Shown: one piece after another, positions 1 to 8,091 of the stretch | Layout: the number at the start of each line of letters is the position of its first letter | Position numbering within the stretch: position 1 is the first letter of the stretch | From: BOG-994 sp049514215 | Lineage (GTDB): Bacteria; Pseudomonadota; Gammaproteobacteria; Burkholderiales; Burkholderiaceae_D | Direction of reading: 5' to 3' | Assembly: GCA_049514215.1 (NCBI GenBank) | Contig: JBEKVI010000017.1 | Location: forward strand, 1-64,000 | Length of the DNA: 64,000 nucleotides | The notes under the pieces: generated by a model | What the model was told of the DNA's origin: nothing | The model's input: only the letters and a program-made list of their open reading frames with translations | The model's database searches: none | Made by a program: the position numbers and the translations under genes

Positions 1-146
1 AGTCTTCATTGGCCAACATCGACAGTGTCATGATCGCCGGCGAATGGCGCAAGCGAGGCGGCCGCCTGACGGGCGTGGATCTTGCACCACTCCAAGAGCG
101 GTTGATTCAGTCGGGCTCGAAGATCACGCGCGCGCTCGGATTCTAG
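1..146 (+). CDS. Amidohydrolase-like protein, C-terminal fragment
   Basis: An open frame enters from the left edge (first full codon at 3) and stops at 144-146, giving 47 residues. The visible tail contains ANIDSVMIAGEWRKRGGRL. This matches the pattern at the end of amidohydrolase-superfamily enzymes of the cytosine deaminase/TRZ-ATZ type, where the last beta-strands carry a VDTVIVAGKxVxRDGKL-like motif. The metal-binding residues lie outside the window, so the substrate cannot be given. It is convergent with the cupin gene at 195-686. The family call rests only on this C-terminal motif. Confidence 0.55.
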   Translation, partial: SSLANIDSVMIAGEWRKRGGRLTGVDLAPLQERLIQSGSKITRALGF

Positions 147-194
147 CTCGCCCGGCTCGCGCTGCGGCAAAACCGGTGGCTGCGGACCTTCGCC

Positions 195-686
195 TTAACC
201 GCCCGCCCGAGCTTTGCCATCGTGGGGTCCGATCGGCCTTTTGGGCCATTCGACCCAGCGGTCGTTTCGGGTGGCTTCATGAGCCTCGTTCAACGGATAG
301 CGAATCAGGTTCTCCTTTTTGGCCGTTTCTCCCACCACCAGAAGTCTGACTTCGTTGTCGGTGTTGTTAAGGAAGGTGTGGCAAATGCCTGTGCCCGCAG
401 GAAAGGCGACCGCGTCCCCGGGCACTAGGCGATGCAACTCGCCGTCGATCCAGACGTCGGGGGTACCCTCGAGCACGTAGACAAACTCCTCCTCCGCACT
501 TTCGGCATGCGGATAGGACGTGCGCCGCCCCGGTGCGAGGCGATTGTGGTGGATTCCGATGCGAGTGAGCCCAAGCGCCCGTCCCAAAGGGGCGCCCACG
601 GCCATCAATTCACTATCCCCCGGGTAGTGGCTGTCGTCGTCGGTCTCAAGCTCGGTCCAATGCCGAACAAATTCGGGACGCGTCAT
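195..686 (-). CDS. Cupin-domain protein at the end of the catabolic operon
   Basis: A 163-residue single-domain cupin. Motif 1 is seen as a PG...PHAESAEEEFVYVLEG stretch and motif 2 as GDAVAFPAGTGICHTFLNN, giving His/Glu metal ligands typical of small cupins. The ATG at 686 is chosen because GGAGG lies 6-10 bases upstream; a longer reading frame exists but runs back through the reductase gene. It is the last gene of the minus-strand run from 9437, about 100 bases after the reductase stop. Its role (isomerase, dioxygenase-like or sugar-acid-like cupin) cannot be told from sequence. A link to the catabolic pathway is inferred from position. Confidence 0.8.
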   Translation of the reverse strand: MTRPEFVRHWTELETDDDSHYPGDSELMAVGAPLGRALGLTRIGIHHNRLAPGRRTSYPHAESAEEEFVYVLEGTPDVWIDGELHRLVPGDAVAFPAGTGICHTFLNNTDNEVRLLVVGETAKKENLIRYPLNEAHEATRNDRWVEWPKRPIGPHDGKARAGG

Positions 687-790
687 GGTGAACCTCCTGC
701 CGTGGATTGCTCTGAAAGGGCTCCCGAGACGGACGCTGCAAAACATCCCACAAGAAAGCGCTCGCGACATTATAGGCTGCGATGCGCGCT

Positions 791-1753
791 CTAGAGGTCG
801 AGCACGAGGCGCTCGCCTCGACAGCCCGAGCAGCAGATCATCATGCTGCGGTTGCTGTCGCGTTCTTCCTGAGTCAAAACGACATCGCGATGCTCCGGTA
901 CTCCCTCTACGACACGGGTTTCGCAGGCTCCACAGATCCCTTCCATGCAGGAGTAAGAAGCGTCGACGCCCGCATCGAGGACGGTCTGCAGGATGGTCTG
1001 ACCGGCGTCGACGTAAAGCTCCTGCTGACTCTTCAGCAGCATGACGTAAAAGCCGCCCTCGCGTGCAGGGGACTCGCGCGCAGTGAAGTACTCGACATGC
1101 ACGTGACTGCTTGGCCTTTGCGCGGCCGCAGCCAAGAACGCATCGAGCATGGGAGTGGGTCCACAACAATAGACGTGCGCATCGGCCGGCGCGTCTTGGA
1201 GCGCGCTGGCGACGTCAAAGACGGCGCCCATCTCATCGTCCAGGTGCACACGAAGCCTGTCCGAGGCTGCATACCGGTGCTCGAGTTGGCCCAAGAACGC
1301 CGCGCAGCGCCGGCTTCGGGCGCAGTAGAACAACTCCCAGCTGCGATCGAGCGATTCGAGGCGGGCGATCATGCCCAATAGGGGTGTGATGCCAATCCCT
1401 CCGCTTACGAGGACCGTATGGCGTGCATCTTCGGCCAATACGAAATTATTGCGCGGCGCGCTAATGCGCACTTCTTGTCCGACACGCAGTTGATCGTGGA
1501 TAAAGCGCGAGCCGCCCCGGCTCTTGGGATCCCGGCTGATCGCAATGACATAGCGGTGCCGCTCGTTTTGGCTGTTGAGCAGGGAATAACTTCTCTGCAA
1601 GCCGTTGGCAAGACGCAGCTCGATGTGGGCCCCAGCGGTAAAAGGGGGGAGTGGCGAAGCATCCAGCGCTTGCAACTCGAACGAGTGGATACCCTCGGCC
1701 TCAAAGCGGATGGACATCACCCTGACGTCCATGAAATCAGGTTCGGAGCTCAT
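791..1753 (-). CDS. PDR/VanB-type oxidoreductase (FMN, NAD, 2Fe-2S)
   Basis: A 320-residue electron-transfer component for Rieske oxygenases. Domains in order are an N-terminal flavin-binding barrel with RSYSL (around residue 54), an NAD-binding domain with GGIGITPLLGM, and a C-terminal plant-type ferredoxin domain with CMEGICGAC (C269, C274, C277) plus a last cysteine near 307. This order, with ferredoxin at the C-terminus, is that of the phthalate dioxygenase reductase/vanillate demethylase reductase family, and the length is usual. It probably passes electrons from NAD(P)H to the oxygenases at 6699-8015 and/or 9717-10784. It lies in the operon downstream of the GntR gene, 46 bases after its stop. 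Confidence 0.92.
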   Translation of the reverse strand: MSSEPDFMDVRVMSIRFEAEGIHSFELQALDASPLPPFTAGAHIELRLANGLQRSYSLLNSQNERHRYVIAISRDPKSRGGSRFIHDQLRVGQEVRISAPRNNFVLAEDARHTVLVSGGIGITPLLGMIARLESLDRSWELFYCARSRRCAAFLGQLEHRYAASDRLRVHLDDEMGAVFDVASALQDAPADAHVYCCGPTPMLDAFLAAAAQRPSSHVHVEYFTARESPAREGGFYVMLLKSQQELYVDAGQTILQTVLDAGVDASYSCMEGICGACETRVVEGVPEHRDVVLTQEERDSNRSMMICCSGCRGERLVLDL

Positions 1754-1799
1754 ATCAGACAGCGTCGGCAGTGCGACCTGTGCGTTCTCCAGTTCGGCA

Positions 1800-2561
1800 T
1801 CAAGAACGATCGCCCTGCGCCCGGGCGGCTCTGGCGGGTCGCTCCTTGCCGCCTAGGATCTCGCTCCAATAGATCGTCGCGCGGTGGATGTGGGCTTCCA
1901 TGAGACTCGTTGCCTTTATCACATCCCTAGTCTTCACCGCTTCGTAGAGCTTTTCGTGCTGCCGCGCCGATTCGGCTCCTCGCTTGGGATCGGCAAACAG
2001 CGCGAGGCGGCGACTCTCCGATAGGCGATAGAACGAATTTAGCACGCGAACCAGGACATCGTTGTGCGATCCCTTGACCAAAGCGATGTGAAAAGCGGTG
2101 TCCTGTGCATGAATATTGCCTTTGTTTGCAAGGATGGCCTCGGTCGTCGTGATGACGGACCACATGTTCTCGAGATCCGTTTCGGTGCGGCGCTCGCACG
2201 CCAGCTGGACTGCGCACAGTTCGAGCGGCCGGCGGACCTCCAGGGTGTCTTCTAGCTCCTGCTGACTCGGTGGCTCGCCCATCTCAACCAGAAGAACCAT
2301 GGTCTCAAAGCTGCTGTCGGTGGACATGCGACGCAGATAGATTCCCGAGTTCGGGCGCGACTCGATGACGCGCAGTGCGCTCAAAGTCGAGAGGGCCTCC
2401 CTCAGCGCGTTACGGCCCACACCGAAACGCTCGGCGAGTGCACGCTCCGAGGGAAGTCGTTCGCCCGTCTCGTAACCGCGCTCCCTAAAGAAGGTCAGCA
2501 TGCGTCCGACCAGGTCGGAGCGGGCGGTGGCGTCGTGCAGGTTGGGGTGCGATTGATCCAT
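1800..2561 (-). CDS. GntR-family regulator, FadR/FCD type
   Basis: A 253-residue regulator. The N-terminal winged helix (residues about 15-85) shows GERLPSERALAERFGVGRN, the classic GntR recognition region. The C-terminal all-helical FCD domain (about 100-235) has the expected acidic and histidine ligands (DTAFHIALVKGSHNDVL, then EAHIHRA). FCD regulators sense carboxylic acids and usually repress the operon that holds them. It sits inside the catabolic run, 15 bases downstream of the first CoA-transferase. The two TGGTNNNACCA palindromes at 8053 and 9533 fit the FadR-subfamily operator pattern and are its probable targets (inference). Confidence 0.92.
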   Translation of the reverse strand: MDQSHPNLHDATARSDLVGRMLTFFRERGYETGERLPSERALAERFGVGRNALREALSTLSALRVIESRPNSGIYLRRMSTDSSFETMVLLVEMGEPPSQQELEDTLEVRRPLELCAVQLACERRTETDLENMWSVITTTEAILANKGNIHAQDTAFHIALVKGSHNDVLVRVLNSFYRLSESRRLALFADPKRGAESARQHEKLYEAVKTRDVIKATSLMEAHIHRATIYWSEILGGKERPARAARAQGDRS

Positions 2562-2576
2562 GACGTGGTGCCGATC

Positions 2577-3710
2577 TCAGGTTTTCGAGGCGGAGGATAT
2601 GCTTGCAGCTGCCCAGCCTGCCGTGATCTCGCTGATGTCCGATGCAGTCCGGGGCGCTTTCGTTCGGACGGCGGACGGCGTGCGCGAGAAGCGTGGCGCT
2701 GGAGCGGGCTGGCGGACGCCCTCGATATCCACGAAGGCTTGACGCGATCGCTGGTGAGTGTGCTGCATCGCTTCGCTTAAGGACAGAACGGGCGCAAAAC
2801 AGCAGTCGGTGCCTTCGAGGAGCTCGCACCATGCGCTCTGCGTCCTTGACGCAAAGATCCGCGTGAACTCGTCTACGAGATCGCGCCAGCGCCCTCGATC
2901 CTGCTGCGCCGCGCGCAGATCCTCACGCACCTCGATCTTGGCGCACAATTCCGCGAAGAATTTGGGCTCCAGAGCGGCGATCGAAATCCATCGCGCATCC
3001 GCTGTTCGGTAGACGGCGTAGTAGGGCGCGCCCCCGTCGAGTAGATTGCTCGCCCGCGTTTCGCTGGCATCACCGCGCAGAATCATCGACTGATATGCGG
3101 TCATCAGCGACACGACGCCGTCGCTAATGGCGGCATCGATCACCTGGCCTCGACCGGATTGCTGCCTCTCGTAGAGCGCCGCTAGAATGCCACTGATGAG
3201 ATAAAGGCTTCCTCCGGCATAGTCCCCGACCAGGTTGAGAGGAGGCACCGGGGATGACGCGGGGCCGATGGCATGGAGCGCTCCCGTAATGGCAATGTAG
3301 TTCAAATCGTGGCCAGCCGCCTTCGACAGGGGTCCGTCTTGGCCCCAACCCGTCATTCGGGCATAAATCAGCCGCGCGTTGAGTTTCTCGAGCGCCTCGG
3401 GCCCGAGGCCCAGGCGTTCCATGACGCCCGGCCGAAATCCCTCCACGAGCACGTCGGCCCGCGCGATCAGATCCAAAAGCGGCTGACGGGCCGATTCCTC
3501 CTTCAGGTCGCACACCACCACGCGGCGCCCGCGCCCCACCAGGGCCGAAGCTTCACCCAGGCGTATCCCAGGGCGCTCGATCGTGACCACATCTGCTCCC
3601 ATGTCGGAGAGCAGCATGCAGGCAAAGGGAGCCGGTCCGAGGCCAGCGAATTCAACGATGCGTAAGCTGGCCAGGGGGCCTCCGACGGGGGTCAGGTCTG
3701 ACATTGCCAT
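2577..3710 (-). CDS. CaiB/BaiF (class III) CoA-transferase, first copy
   Basis: A 377-residue enzyme of formyl-CoA-transferase type. The N-terminus has LRIVEFAGLGPAPFACMLL and the DVVTIERPG strand that binds CoA. LVEGFRPGVMERLGLG is the usual family signature, and LVGDYAGGSL carries the presumed catalytic Asp. Such enzymes move CoA between organic acids, which suggests that the pathway runs on CoA thioesters. The start overlaps the end of the DUF35 gene (stop 3692-3694), so translation is probably coupled. ATGs at 3710 and 3704 are both possible. It shares its operon with a second, clearly different CoA-transferase (5339-6664). Substrate unknown. Confidence 0.9.
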   Translation of the reverse strand: MAMSDLTPVGGPLASLRIVEFAGLGPAPFACMLLSDMGADVVTIERPGIRLGEASALVGRGRRVVVCDLKEESARQPLLDLIARADVLVEGFRPGVMERLGLGPEALEKLNARLIYARMTGWGQDGPLSKAAGHDLNYIAITGALHAIGPASSPVPPLNLVGDYAGGSLYLISGILAALYERQQSGRGQVIDAAISDGVVSLMTAYQSMILRGDASETRASNLLDGGAPYYAVYRTADARWISIAALEPKFFAELCAKIEVREDLRAAQQDRGRWRDLVDEFTRIFASRTQSAWCELLEGTDCCFAPVLSLSEAMQHTHQRSRQAFVDIEGVRQPAPAPRFSRTPSAVRTKAPRTASDISEITAGWAAASISSASKT

Positions 3711-4141
3711 TGCAGTAGCGAATAGGGCGGATCGGCGTCCAGGTGGTGTTCGAAAATACCCCTCACTTGAGCGCCGATCAAGGGTTCCTGTGTGGGGTCG
3801 CCAAGCAGGTTTCCGAGCAGGCGCACGCCTTTGGCATGCGCGAGTTCGACGAGGACAACCAGATAGGGCAGACGCTCCTTTAGGCTGGCGTGCGAGGGAT
3901 TCCAGACCCGCTCCCAGCTAAAGATGGTGCCGTGCGGCGCGACCTCCTCCCAGGCCAGTTCGAATCGAAGACAGTGGTGACAAATCCACTCGGGGCCGAA
4001 TTGCCAGGTCCCGCATTGCGCACAGTGCTGTACGAGAAGCCGAGAGGCGGTCAGGCCCGCCCAATACGGGGCGGACAGACCGTCGCTTTCGGTCACGGGT
4101 GCGGGAAGGCCCCGGGGAAGATAGGAGGCGTCGGATTTCAT
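3692..4141 (-). CDS. DUF35 Zn-ribbon/OB-fold partner of the thiolase-like protein
   Basis: A 149-residue protein. A rubredoxin-like zinc ribbon (CAQCG...WICHHC, about residues 41-58) is followed by an OB fold (GTIFSWERVWNPSH...YLVVLVELAHAKGVRLLGNL). DUF35 proteins bind CoA esters and form complexes with SCP-x-type thiolases. In steroid side-chain degradation the Ltp2/DUF35 pair is a retro-aldolase rather than a thiolase. It lies one base from the thiolase-like gene at 4143 and overlaps the next CoA-transferase, which supports a complex and co-translation. Confidence 0.88.
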   Translation of the reverse strand: MKSDASYLPRGLPAPVTESDGLSAPYWAGLTASRLLVQHCAQCGTWQFGPEWICHHCLRFELAWEEVAPHGTIFSWERVWNPSHASLKERLPYLVVLVELAHAKGVRLLGNLLGDPTQEPLIGAQVRGIFEHHLDADPPYSLLQWQCQT

Positions 4142-4142
4142 G

Positions 4143-5324
4143 CTAGAGCGTGGCCGATGAACCCAACACGAGGCTGCTTGCCGGTGTCACCATGGGACCC
4201 CCGATGACAAGGGCAACGTCATGCACCGGCACCTGATTCGAAGAGGTGCCGCGCACCTGGCGCGCAGCTTCCAGGATTAAAGAGAGCCCCTGCAGATAGC
4301 ATTCGCCCAAGTGGCCCCCACTGGTGTTAAGGGGAAGTCGTCCATCGGGTGCGATCAAATTTTCAACCCTGAGAAAGTCGTTCGCCTCCTCGGGCGCAAA
4401 GAAGTCGTGCTCGGCGAGTGCCATCACCACGCCCCCCGTAAAATTCTCATAGCACTGGACCACGTTCACATCCTTGGCAGCGATCTTTGCGACCCCATAG
4501 AGGCGCTGGGCTATGCCTTCATAATTTGCACTGGCATAGTTCGGGGCGTTGTGCGCCGAGGCGCCGGCGCGTACATCCGATCCGGTGACGGCACCCAGCA
4601 CATAGACTGGCGCGCACGGAAAGTCGGAGACGCGACTGGCGTCGACGAGCAGGAGCGCGGCTGCGCCGTCGTTTTCCATGCAGCAGTCAAACAGATGAAA
4701 CGGTTCGGTGATCCAGCGGGACGCATCATAGCGTTCGGCTGTCAGGGGCTTTCCGAACATGACGGCGCGCGGATTGTTTTGGGCATGGTGATAGGACGCC
4801 AAGGCGATCGCGCGCAGGGCATCTTGATGCACCTGATGCTCGTGCATGAAGCGCCGCACGCGCAAGGCGAATTTCTGGGGAGGAGCCAGAACGCCGTAGG
4901 GCATCTGATACGCCATATCGCCCGAAACGGTGGCACTGCCAGCAGCTTGTCCGAACCGCCCGTGTTGACCCTGGGCGAGCGCACGATAGACGAGCACGCA
5001 ATGCGCCAACCCCGCGAGGATGGCGGAAGCGCCGTTGGCCACCGCGCCGGCGCAGCCTCCGCCGCCGCCGCCCCACTGCATTGCTGCAAAACGCAAATCC
5101 TTTGTACCCAGAGCGGCCGCAATGCGGGCCGGTTCATTGCGATCGTTGGCAAAGGAAGAAAAGCCGTCGATGTCGCGCGGATCGACATGAGCCTCGGCAC
5201 AGGCCGCGAGAATGGCCTTGAGCAGTAGTTTGAATTCCGCGTCGGGAGACTGTCCAGCCTTGTAGTAGACGCTCTCGCCTAGACCGACGATGGCGACTTG
5301 GCCGCGCAGACTGCGGGTATCCAT
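4143..5324 (-). CDS. SCP-x-type thiolase-like protein (possible aldolase)
   Basis: A 393-residue non-specific lipid-transfer/thiolase-fold protein. Family marks are VAIVGLGESVYY at the start, a glycine-rich loop near residue 85 (QWGGGGGGCAGA), NVVQCYENFTGGV, and NTSGGHLGECYLQG near the C-terminus, which holds the conserved histidine. By ungapped comparison with the canonical thiolase site the nucleophilic cysteine position is a glycine, with a cysteine three residues on. Together with the DUF35 neighbour this suggests carbon-carbon cleavage of a CoA ester by a retro-aldol route (inference). It ends directly before DUF35 and starts 15 bases after the second CoA-transferase. Confidence 0.88.
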   Translation of the reverse strand: MDTRSLRGQVAIVGLGESVYYKAGQSPDAEFKLLLKAILAACAEAHVDPRDIDGFSSFANDRNEPARIAAALGTKDLRFAAMQWGGGGGGCAGAVANGASAILAGLAHCVLVYRALAQGQHGRFGQAAGSATVSGDMAYQMPYGVLAPPQKFALRVRRFMHEHQVHQDALRAIALASYHHAQNNPRAVMFGKPLTAERYDASRWITEPFHLFDCCMENDGAAALLLVDASRVSDFPCAPVYVLGAVTGSDVRAGASAHNAPNYASANYEGIAQRLYGVAKIAAKDVNVVQCYENFTGGVVMALAEHDFFAPEEANDFLRVENLIAPDGRLPLNTSGGHLGECYLQGLSLILEAARQVRGTSSNQVPVHDVALVIGGPMVTPASSLVLGSSATL

Positions 5325-5338
5325 GTCCTTGGCCCGGC

Positions 5339-6664
5339 TCAGTTCGGAGAGATCTTGGTCATGGCCCGGCTGTAGACCGCGCCCGACGCGACCAATGCCG
5401 AGGCTTCCGACTCGCTATATCCGAGCGTCTGGATGAGAATTTCGCGACTGTGCTCGCCAACCAGCGGTGCGGGCACGGGATCGGCAACCGGGGTTTCCGA
5501 AAATCGCAGCGGCAGGCGGATGTTTGGCAGCCATCCTAACTCGGGGTGTGCGACTCGGCTCACCAGTTCACGCTCGCGTCCTTCGGGCGAGCGCAGGGCC
5601 TCGCCCACACTGCGGACCTCTCCGCAGGGGATTGAGGCTTCGCGCATTCGGGCCTGCCAATGGCTCCACGGCTGCTGGATGAATGCCTCCTCGAGAATCT
5701 GAAACAGCTCCGCGCGTCGCGCAATGCGCCCGTCGCGGTCCGCAAGAACCGGGTCTTTGGCCAGCTCGGGCATTTCCAGAACTTGTTCGGCCAAGCGGTG
5801 AAAAATCTTGTTGTTGCCGCAGTTGATGTAGAAGGGTGTGTCGGCCGCCTGGAACACGCCCGAAGGGCAGGTATCCGGACTCGTATTGCCATGGCGCTGG
5901 GGCTCGTCTCCCGTGAACAAATGCTGGAGGGTGGCATAGCCGGTCATGAGAACCGCGTTGTCGAACAGCGTCACTTCGACGAACTGGCCCTTGCCGGTCC
6001 GCTCCCTCGCGAAGAGGGCACTTAGCATGGCGTTGGAGGCCATCATTCCGGTACTGATGTCCATGACCGGCGAAAGAGCCCGCACCCCCTGCCGATCGGG
6101 GTAGCCGTTCATGGAAACGAAGCCGCTTTCAGCTTGCGCGATGGGGTCAAACCCCAGACGATCCGCAAACCGGCCTTCTCGTCCGTACGCCGATACCGCA
6201 CAGTAGATCACTTTCGGATTGAGCTTGCGGCAGTCTTCGTAGCCCAGGCCCAGACGATCCATCACTCCCGTGGAAAAGTTCTCGGCTACGACGTCGGCCT
6301 TGGCGATCAACTCGAGCGCAATTTTGCGACCTTCGTCGGATTTCAGATCGAGCGCGATACTGCGCTTGTTTCGATTCGCCCAGAGAAAGGGAGCTCCTAG
6401 CGTCGGCTCGTCCGGGTGGGCCGGAGGATAGTAGCGAAATTCGTCACCCCGGTTGGGGGCCTCGACCTTGATGACCTCGGCTCCCAAATCCGCGAGCATC
6501 ATGGTGCCAAAAGGACCGGCAATAAAGTGGGTGAAGTCGATGATGCGAATTCCCTCGAGCGCCTTAGGCAAAACGGCCGGGCGGGGTGCATGCTCGGGAA
6601 AGTCGCGCTCGAGATCAGGCAGCATAGGAGGGGCCTCGTCGACAGGGTGTGCTGGCAGCCGCAT
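5339..6664 (-). CDS. CaiB/BaiF CoA-transferase, second copy
   Basis: A 441-residue class III CoA-transferase. It shows LEGIRIIDFTHFIAGPFGTM, AEVIKVEAPNRGD, and FSTGVMDRLGLGYEDC. PVMDISTGMMASNAML contains the likely catalytic Asp, and GQFVEVTLFDNAV follows. It is about 60 residues longer than the first copy, mainly at the ends, and not a recent duplicate. The start is uncertain: the first ATG (6664) adds about 35 residues before the conserved core, and a second ATG lies 13 codons in. It is 35 bases after the Rieske oxygenase stop and so likely acts on an acid from the same pathway. Confidence 0.9.
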   Translation of the reverse strand: MRLPAHPVDEAPPMLPDLERDFPEHAPRPAVLPKALEGIRIIDFTHFIAGPFGTMMLADLGAEVIKVEAPNRGDEFRYYPPAHPDEPTLGAPFLWANRNKRSIALDLKSDEGRKIALELIAKADVVAENFSTGVMDRLGLGYEDCRKLNPKVIYCAVSAYGREGRFADRLGFDPIAQAESGFVSMNGYPDRQGVRALSPVMDISTGMMASNAMLSALFARERTGKGQFVEVTLFDNAVLMTGYATLQHLFTGDEPQRHGNTSPDTCPSGVFQAADTPFYINCGNNKIFHRLAEQVLEMPELAKDPVLADRDGRIARRAELFQILEEAFIQQPWSHWQARMREASIPCGEVRSVGEALRSPEGRERELVSRVAHPELGWLPNIRLPLRFSETPVADPVPAPLVGEHSREILIQTLGYSESEASALVASGAVYSRAMTKISPN

Positions 6665-6698
6665 GCCTTTGGCTTACGTTTCGTCCGTGATTCATGGA

Positions 6699-8015
6699 CT
6701 AGAGCGCATAGCCAAAATCGGCACCGAGTCGCGCAGTCATGTGTTCACGGCCGTTGTCCTGCCACGGGACCCCCGAAGGCAGGGTCAGGGAGACGGCGCG
6801 CACCATCCAAAGGTCAGGTTGCTCCGGCAAGCCTGCTCTGGGTTCGTTGGCCAAGAACTTGCGGACCGTCTCAAGCAGAAGCCGCCGGGTCATTGCGATG
6901 CCGGTATCGCTTAAGCCCAGATGCTCCTTGCTTCGATCAAAAATCGGGGCGGCGCCCGACTGGCAGGCTGCGTCTTGCACCCAAAGCCCGGGCAGACCGG
7001 AAAACCAGGTCTTCGTCTGCGCGTCGTAATTGAAATGAAAGGCGGTGGCCAAAGTGAATTTGGTCCAGTACTTCGCAAATGGAAAGCTGACGGGTCGGGG
7101 CGCAAAAGCCGCCGCACTGGGATGGCCGGTCTCGCGCCCGGCATGCCCGGATTCGAAGAGCTTGCGGGACTTCTCGTAGAGCGGCTTGGACGGATGATAG
7201 GAAAACATGATGCACAAGGTGTTTTCGTCATCCATGGGGACCCACGCGTGGCCGCTCAGTTCGGGATATTGGGCCTGGGGCGGAACGAGCGTGTAGAAGG
7301 GCAAGAGAAACTGGTTGACGCGCCAGTAATTGGTCCCCTCGTCCAACACGCGTTTGGAGGCGATGCTAATACCGAATTCTTGCCTCTGGCACTCGAACAC
7401 CGGTCGCAGATCTTTTTTAGCCACCCATTCGCTGATCGCGCCTTGCGCGTCGATGCGGCCGTGCAGAATGGGGGCGTGCGCCGAGTCGATCTCCCCTTCG
7501 ACGGCCTGGAGCCAATTGCACTCCTGAACGCGGAAACTTACGTGCAGATTCTCGGCAGGCACGAGATTCCATTCGAGATTCGGTAGCGGCGGAGGCTCGG
7601 AGCCCTCACCCATGAACGTCCACACGATGCCATTGCGCTCGCGGCACGGGTAGCTCTTGATGCGGACTTTCTCCTTGAGCCGGCTTTCGGCGGGCTCGGC
7701 CGGCGTCTCCAGGACCTTTCCATCGACGTCGAACTTCCAGCCATGGTAGACGCAGCGCAACCCGCAATCCTCGTTGCGCGCGAATACCAAAGGCGCGCCA
7801 CGGTGGGGACAGACGTGATCGACCAGACCGATGTCGCCTTGGCTGTCGCGAAAGGCGAGGAGATCTTCTCCGAGCAGTCGCACGCGCTGCGGCTGGCCGT
7901 CGATGGTCAAGTCGTTCGACGGCAAAAAGGGAATCCAGTACTGGCGCATGAGTCGCCCCATCGGCGCTGTTGCGCCCACCCGCACGAGGGTTTCGTTGTC
8001 TTCCCGAGAGAGCAT
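6699..8015 (-). CDS. Rieske oxygenase alpha subunit, phthalate dioxygenase-like
   Basis: A 438-residue ring-hydroxylating or O-demethylating oxygenase. The Rieske 2Fe-2S site is C69-x-H71 and C88-x2-H91 (VCPHRGAP...CVYHGW). The mononuclear iron site is seen in EIDSAHAPILHG (H180, H185). Length and architecture match the single-component (alpha-only) phthalate oxygenase group that pairs with PDR-type reductases such as the one at 791-1753. The ATG at 8015 is preferred over an upstream TTG at 8036 because AGGAG lies seven bases before it. Its own promoter gap (8016-8087) contains a likely GntR operator. Confidence 0.92.
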   Translation of the reverse strand: MLSREDNETLVRVGATAPMGRLMRQYWIPFLPSNDLTIDGQPQRVRLLGEDLLAFRDSQGDIGLVDHVCPHRGAPLVFARNEDCGLRCVYHGWKFDVDGKVLETPAEPAESRLKEKVRIKSYPCRERNGIVWTFMGEGSEPPPLPNLEWNLVPAENLHVSFRVQECNWLQAVEGEIDSAHAPILHGRIDAQGAISEWVAKKDLRPVFECQRQEFGISIASKRVLDEGTNYWRVNQFLLPFYTLVPPQAQYPELSGHAWVPMDDENTLCIMFSYHPSKPLYEKSRKLFESGHAGRETGHPSAAAFAPRPVSFPFAKYWTKFTLATAFHFNYDAQTKTWFSGLPGLWVQDAACQSGAAPIFDRSKEHLGLSDTGIAMTRRLLLETVRKFLANEPRAGLPEQPDLWMVRAVSLTLPSGVPWQDNGREHMTARLGADFGYAL

Positions 8016-8036
8016 GTTACGACTCCTAAGGATCAA

Positions 8037-8091
8037 ACTGGTAGATCCAAACTGGTACTACCAATTCTATCAGATCCTACAATTTCTTCAA
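8037..8091 (-). promoter_or_regulatory. Promoter and GntR-type operator of the oxygenase operon
   Basis: The 72-base gap between the MFS and oxygenase genes holds TGGTACTACCA at 8053-8063, a TGGTNNNACCA palindrome flanked by CCAA and AATT. On the minus strand a TAGAAT -10 (8064-8069) directly abuts it, with TTGAAG (8086-8091) 16 bases upstream as a -35. A degenerate second copy (TGGTAGATCCA) follows at 8038-8048. The palindrome covers the expected start of transcription, as expected for repression by the FCD-GntR protein encoded in the same operon. The match to the operator at 9533 is the main support. Confidence 0.65.
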
